A stretch of 45,204 bases of DNA, from assembly GCA_019747905.1 (NCBI GenBank), contig JAIEQG010000143.1, positions 1-45,204 of the forward strand, written 5' to 3'. The notes beneath the pieces were generated by a model, which was given only the letters and a program-made list of their open reading frames with translations, had not been told where the DNA came from and did not search any database. The position numbers and the translations under genes were made by a program. Within the stretch, counting starts at the first letter, position 1. Each line of letters begins with the position of its first letter. This document shows positions 42,261 through 45,204 of this stretch, one piece after another. Origin of the DNA: Burkholderiales bacterium (lineage in GTDB: Bacteria; Pseudomonadota; Gammaproteobacteria; Burkholderiales; Ga0077523).

Positions 42261-43113
42261 CGTCGGTGCCGCCGAGGAAGTGATGCGTCAGGTGGTCGGG
42301 ATCGAACCCGTCGTCGATGAAGATCCCCCGCAGACCGTATTGGGCGAAGGTCGCCATGAGATCGGTATGGCGCTGGCGCAACGCGGAACGGATGCGCTCC
42401 GCGAGGCGGGGTCGCAGCCACAGGAAGCGGCGCGCCGCATTCTCGCTGTCGGCAAGGTCCACCAATCCGCGATCGGGCACGTTGGCAGCCGATTCCGCCG
42501 CACCCCAAACGACGACCGGCACGACGAAGTGTCCGGCCAGCGATGCAAGCAGCGCTCGCAGGGAGCCGAGATCGAAATGAAAGTCGGAGGCGAGCAGCAC
42601 GAGCGTGCGGCGTTTGCCGAGATGGCGGACCGCATCGAGCAGGCCTGCGGCGTTGTCGCCGTCATAGGGTGCCTCGCGCAGCAACTCGGCCAGTCGGGAA
42701 CCGGCACCCCGCGCGTGTGTGGCGGGACGGAACCATTCGGTGCGGACCGTCCGATCCGCGCCGACGAAGCCGAACGGATCGCCCGTGCGCCACGCCGACT
42801 GTCCGGCGCTTTCCACCAGGCATGCGATCGCTTCGCGCTTGTCGTCGTCGGCCATGGATGCCGACAGATCGGCGACCACGTACAGGGGCACCGACACGCG
42901 TTCGCTCATGTTGCGAACGAGCCATTGACCGTAGGGATCGGTCAGGCTGCGGCGCAGGTCGATGCGGCGTGGATTGGGGCGCGCGAGCAGGGGCTGCAAT
43001 CCGAGGAAGACTCCCGATCCGCCGTCGAGGCGGCTCGGATGTGCACCGGGTCGCAGGCTCGCCGGCCGTCCGGGGATGCGGTACAGGAACTCCCCGGCGC
43101 GGGACTCGGTCAC
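42241..43113 (-). CDS. mxaS: MxaS-like DUF58 protein
   Basis: The 290-residue cytosolic protein has a DUF58-type domain: an N-terminal region with EFLYRIPGRP and HPSR, then a degenerate VWA half with DLSASM (82-87), followed by TLVLLASDFHFDLG. In the mxa and bat clusters this family acts with the MoxR ATPase. GTG 43113 overlaps the mxaR stop (GTGA). Sequence further upstream in this frame is antisense-type noise over mxaR. Confidence 0.82.
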   Translation of the reverse strand: MTESRAGEFLYRIPGRPASLRPGAHPSRLDGGSGVFLGLQPLLARPNPRRIDLRRSLTDPYGQWLVRNMSERVSVPLYVVADLSASMADDDKREAIACLVESAGQSAWRTGDPFGFVGADRTVRTEWFRPATHARGAGSRLAELLREAPYDGDNAAGLLDAVRHLGKRRTLVLLASDFHFDLGSLRALLASLAGHFVVPVVVWGAAESAANVPDRGLVDLADSENAARRFLWLRPRLAERIRSALRQRHTDLMATFAQYGLRGIFIDDGFDPDHLTHHFLGGTDDAAAVA

Positions 43114-44132
43114 GGTGCGGGCGTGCGCGCGAACGCCTGGGCGAACAGCTCGCGCACGATTCCCGCGCGCCGCAGTTCGTACGCGGGTTCGAAGAACACG
43201 CGGTGCGCCATGGTTTCGAAGAACACGGCGTGCAGGTCGCGCGGCTCGACGTGGCCGCGTCCGTCGAGCCAGGCATGAGCGCGCGCCGCGCGCACTGCGA
43301 GACTCATGCCGCGCGGGCTGGCCCCACCCAGGATGAGGGCCGCGGTATCCACCCCGTCGATGACCACGCCATGCTCGTGCGGGCGTGCGATCGTTTGCCA
43401 CAGGCGGTGGGCGTAGCGGCGCAGTGCGTCGCCCACCTGGATGGAACTCTGGATGGTGGCGGCGATATGGTTCAGTGCCCGATAGTCCACCAGCGCCTCC
43501 GGCACACGCGCGATGAGCGCGTCGACGTCGTGGAACGCGGTGTCGAACATGAGCGCCAGCTGATCGCTCTCTTCGCGCGGCGCTTCGATGCCCACTTCCA
43601 TCATGAAACGGTCCTTGGCCGCGGAGGAGATCTCGAAGGTCTCTTCGCGCTCGACCCGGTTGCGGTCGGCGAACACGGTGAGGTGGGGAAAGCGGAACTC
43701 GCGGTCGAAGGCCGAGGCGCTGCGCTCGGCCATCACGCGCAGCAGTACCGAATGCACCTGGGGCCGCGCGCGGTTGATCTCGTTGAAGAACAGCACGGCG
43801 AGATCGTCACTGTTGCGCACCAGCGGCCCGGGATCGACGCGCGGCCGCCCGTCCTCGCCGATGTAGGTGTAGTAGAGGAGGTCGGCCGGCATCAGGTCCA
43901 CCGTGCCCTCGATGCGGCTGAAGCTGCCGCCCACGGCGCGTGCGAATGCGCGCAGCAGTGTGGTCTTGCCCACGCCCACGTCGCCTTCCAGCAGCACGTG
44001 GCCGCGCGCGAACAGCGCGACGTCGATCAGGCGTACCGCGCGCTGCTGCCCGATGACGATGGTGTTGACCGCCGACTCGATGGCGAGTGCGCGGGCGCGC
44101 CAATCCGCGAGTGCGTTCTCCTCCTGGCTCAT
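43110..44132 (-). CDS. mxaR: MxaR-like MoxR-family AAA+ ATPase
   Basis: The 340-residue ATPase has Walker A GDVGVGKTT (50-58), the MoxR-type Walker B region LFFNEINRARPQVHSVLL, where the usual Asp-Glu reads Asn117-Glu118, and the lid-domain signature GASPRGMSLAVRAARAHAWLDGR. MoxR ATPases with VWA partners act as chaperones that insert metals or cofactors. It is the first gene of the six-gene minus-strand cluster. The 112-bp gap to the divergent secreted gene must contain the promoter; I see no clear -35/-10. Confidence 0.85.
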   Translation of the reverse strand: MSQEENALADWRARALAIESAVNTIVIGQQRAVRLIDVALFARGHVLLEGDVGVGKTTLLRAFARAVGGSFSRIEGTVDLMPADLLYYTYIGEDGRPRVDPGPLVRNSDDLAVLFFNEINRARPQVHSVLLRVMAERSASAFDREFRFPHLTVFADRNRVEREETFEISSAAKDRFMMEVGIEAPREESDQLALMFDTAFHDVDALIARVPEALVDYRALNHIAATIQSSIQVGDALRRYAHRLWQTIARPHEHGVVIDGVDTAALILGGASPRGMSLAVRAARAHAWLDGRGHVEPRDLHAVFFETMAHRVFFEPAYELRRAGIVRELFAQAFARTPAP

Positions 44133-44244
44133 TGTCGTTCTCGGGTCATGCGCGGCCTACGCCCGGGGGATGCTGGCACGGAGCCTTCGCGAGGGTCAAG
44201 CGACCGGGCTACAATCGGGCAAGTTTCACTGGTGGAGTCGTCCC

Positions 44245-44799
44245 ATGGTGCGGTGGTGCGCGTCGCTGGCCCTGGCGCTTTCGAGCGGCGCAGCCCCTGC
44301 TTTCGACGCCGGCGGTTTCGAGAGCGGCATGAGCCGTGAGGATGTCATCCGGCTCGCGTCCGCCCGCTACGACCAGGTGGGCAATGCACGCGAGTTCCTG
44401 CTCGCGGCCGGGCCGAAGGAGGTCGACGCCCCCGAATCGATCCAGTTCTGGTTCTGCCGCGACCGCCTGATTTTGGTCAACGCCAAGCCGCGCGTCGACC
44501 TATCGGTGCGCAATCTCCTGGCGCTAGCGAACGAGGAGATCGCGCAGCGTGGTCAACCGCTGCGCATCGAAACGCGTGCGCTGATGCACGGCGGCATCGG
44601 TGAATCGCGCGAACTCACCTTCATCTGGAAGACTTCACCGGACTATTTCAACGTGACTTTCGAATACCTCGAAAACCATCCGGGCCACGTGTCGCACGCG
44701 TGGTTCGCGGAGAATCCCTGCATGCGTCCGCACTGGATGCACGGCATCGAGGGCGGGAGCGGCGAGGCCCGAGCTGTCTCGCCCTTGGTCGGAGGTTGA
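44245..44799 (+). CDS. Exported hypothetical protein
   Basis: A 184-residue protein with a signal peptide (about 1-19, ending APAF). The mature part contains GMSREDVIRLASARYD and IQFWFCRDRLILVN, patterns seen in small exported proteins that share a SmpA/OmlA-like strand arrangement, but I cannot assign a family. The start ATG 44245 has GGAG eight bases upstream. It is divergent to mxaR and ends one base before the ilvE start codon, so it may be co-transcribed with ilvE. Confidence 0.65.
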   Translation: MVRWCASLALALSSGAAPAFDAGGFESGMSREDVIRLASARYDQVGNAREFLLAAGPKEVDAPESIQFWFCRDRLILVNAKPRVDLSVRNLLALANEEIAQRGQPLRIETRALMHGGIGESRELTFIWKTSPDYFNVTFEYLENHPGHVSHAWFAENPCMRPHWMHGIEGGSGEARAVSPLVGG

Positions 44800-44800
44800 G

Positions 44801-45204
44801 ATGACTGCCATTCGTATCGAACCTCTGTCCGACCACAGCCCGGTGCAACTGCCGGATCCGTTGCCCTTCGGGCGCATCTTCACGCGCCGCATGTTCCTGC
44901 AGCGCTGGGACCCCGCACGGGGCTGGCACGACGCGACCATCGGCCCGCGCCGCCCGCTCGATCTCGATCCGGGCGCCCAGATCCTGCACGCCGGCCAGGC
45001 GATCTTCGAGGGGACGAAGGCCTATGCGCGACCGGACGGTCGCGTGAATCTGTTCCGGCCCGATGCCAACGCGCTGCGCTTCAACCGGTCGGCAGAGCGC
45101 ATGGCGATGCCGGCGCTGCCGATGGAGAGCTTCGTGGAGGCGATCGAGACCCTGGTGCGCCTCGAACACGAATGGGTGCCGACGGGTGAGGGCTCGTCGC
45201 TCTA
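44801..45204 (+). CDS. ilvE: Branched-chain amino acid aminotransferase, 3' end outside window
   Basis: The frame starts at ATG 44801 behind GGAGGT and runs open off the window edge (134 codons visible). The sequence fits fold type IV BCAT: an N-terminal FGRIFTRRMFLQRW, WHDATIGPRRPLDLDPGAQ, then LHAGQAIFEGTKAYARPDG, the strand-loop around the phosphate site, and LFRPDANALRFNRSAERMAMP. BCATs make valine, leucine and isoleucine from their keto acids with glutamate. The PLP lysine lies beyond the window. Confidence 0.88.
   Translation, partial: MTAIRIEPLSDHSPVQLPDPLPFGRIFTRRMFLQRWDPARGWHDATIGPRRPLDLDPGAQILHAGQAIFEGTKAYARPDGRVNLFRPDANALRFNRSAERMAMPALPMESFVEAIETLVRLEHEWVPTGEGSSL

Overview
The window is high-GC chromosomal DNA from a proteobacterium. 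A betaproteobacterium (Burkholderiales-like) is my best guess, based on the gene families (CaiB-type CoA-transferase next to a Liv-type ABC transporter, DUF1254 protein, PQQ dehydrogenase, mxa cluster) and the GC-rich double-hairpin intergenic repeats. No rRNA, tRNA or other phylogenetic marker is present, so this is inference. No CRISPR array, insertion sequence or phage gene was seen.

Region 1 (1-2.9 kb) is the distal end of an integron gene-cassette array. Two convincing attC recombination sites (1113-1241 and 1714-1794) and one degenerate candidate (2817-2898) separate three co-oriented cassettes. These are a macro-domain protein cut by the window edge, a small membrane protein interrupted by an in-frame TGA, and a GAF-GGDEF diguanylate cyclase. 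The DNA here looks lower in GC than the rest. No integrase is visible; it would be expected to the left, if it exists.

Region 2 (3.1-12.5 kb, all + strand) holds mostly unlinked small genes: an EthD-like protein, a membrane-anchored unknown, a DUF1254/DUF1214 protein, two VOC proteins, a lipoprotein, an SDR, a GNAT acetyltransferase, a CPBP protease, a monoacylglycerol-lipase-like hydrolase, an RDD protein and two secreted small proteins. A perfect 13-bp hairpin at 12636-12666 separates it from the next block.

Region 3 (12.7-31.8 kb, nearly all - strand) is catabolic. It has a PQQ alcohol dehydrogenase with the Asp-Tyr-Asp signature of lanthanide enzymes and its probable cytochrome c acceptor. 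Next come acyl-CoA dehydrogenase, FAS1-like/MaoC hydratase, quinone-oxidoreductase-type MDR, SDR and CaiB CoA-transferase, then a complete LivFGMH-type ABC importer with a Tat-type binding protein. A LysR regulator, another SDR, an outer-membrane porin of the alginate-export type, an AI-2E-family exporter and a class I aminotransferase complete it. Together these suggest uptake across both membranes, CoA activation and a beta-oxidation-like conversion of an unidentified carboxylic acid.

Region 4 (31.9-35.6 kb, + strand) is a tightly overlapping tetR-hlyD-ABC ATPase-ABC permease efflux operon of the YbhGFS type, behind a promoter that carries two tandem palindromes. MarC, an aldehyde dehydrogenase and a ZIP metal transporter follow.

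Region 5 (38.6-44.1 kb, - strand) is a six-gene cluster in the order mxaR-S-A-C-K-L, known for methanol dehydrogenase maturation, but without the mxaFJGI structural genes beside it. A secreted unknown and the start of ilvE close the window. A family of about 75-105 bp double-hairpin repeats occurs four times; two copies lie inside the liv and mxa operons.
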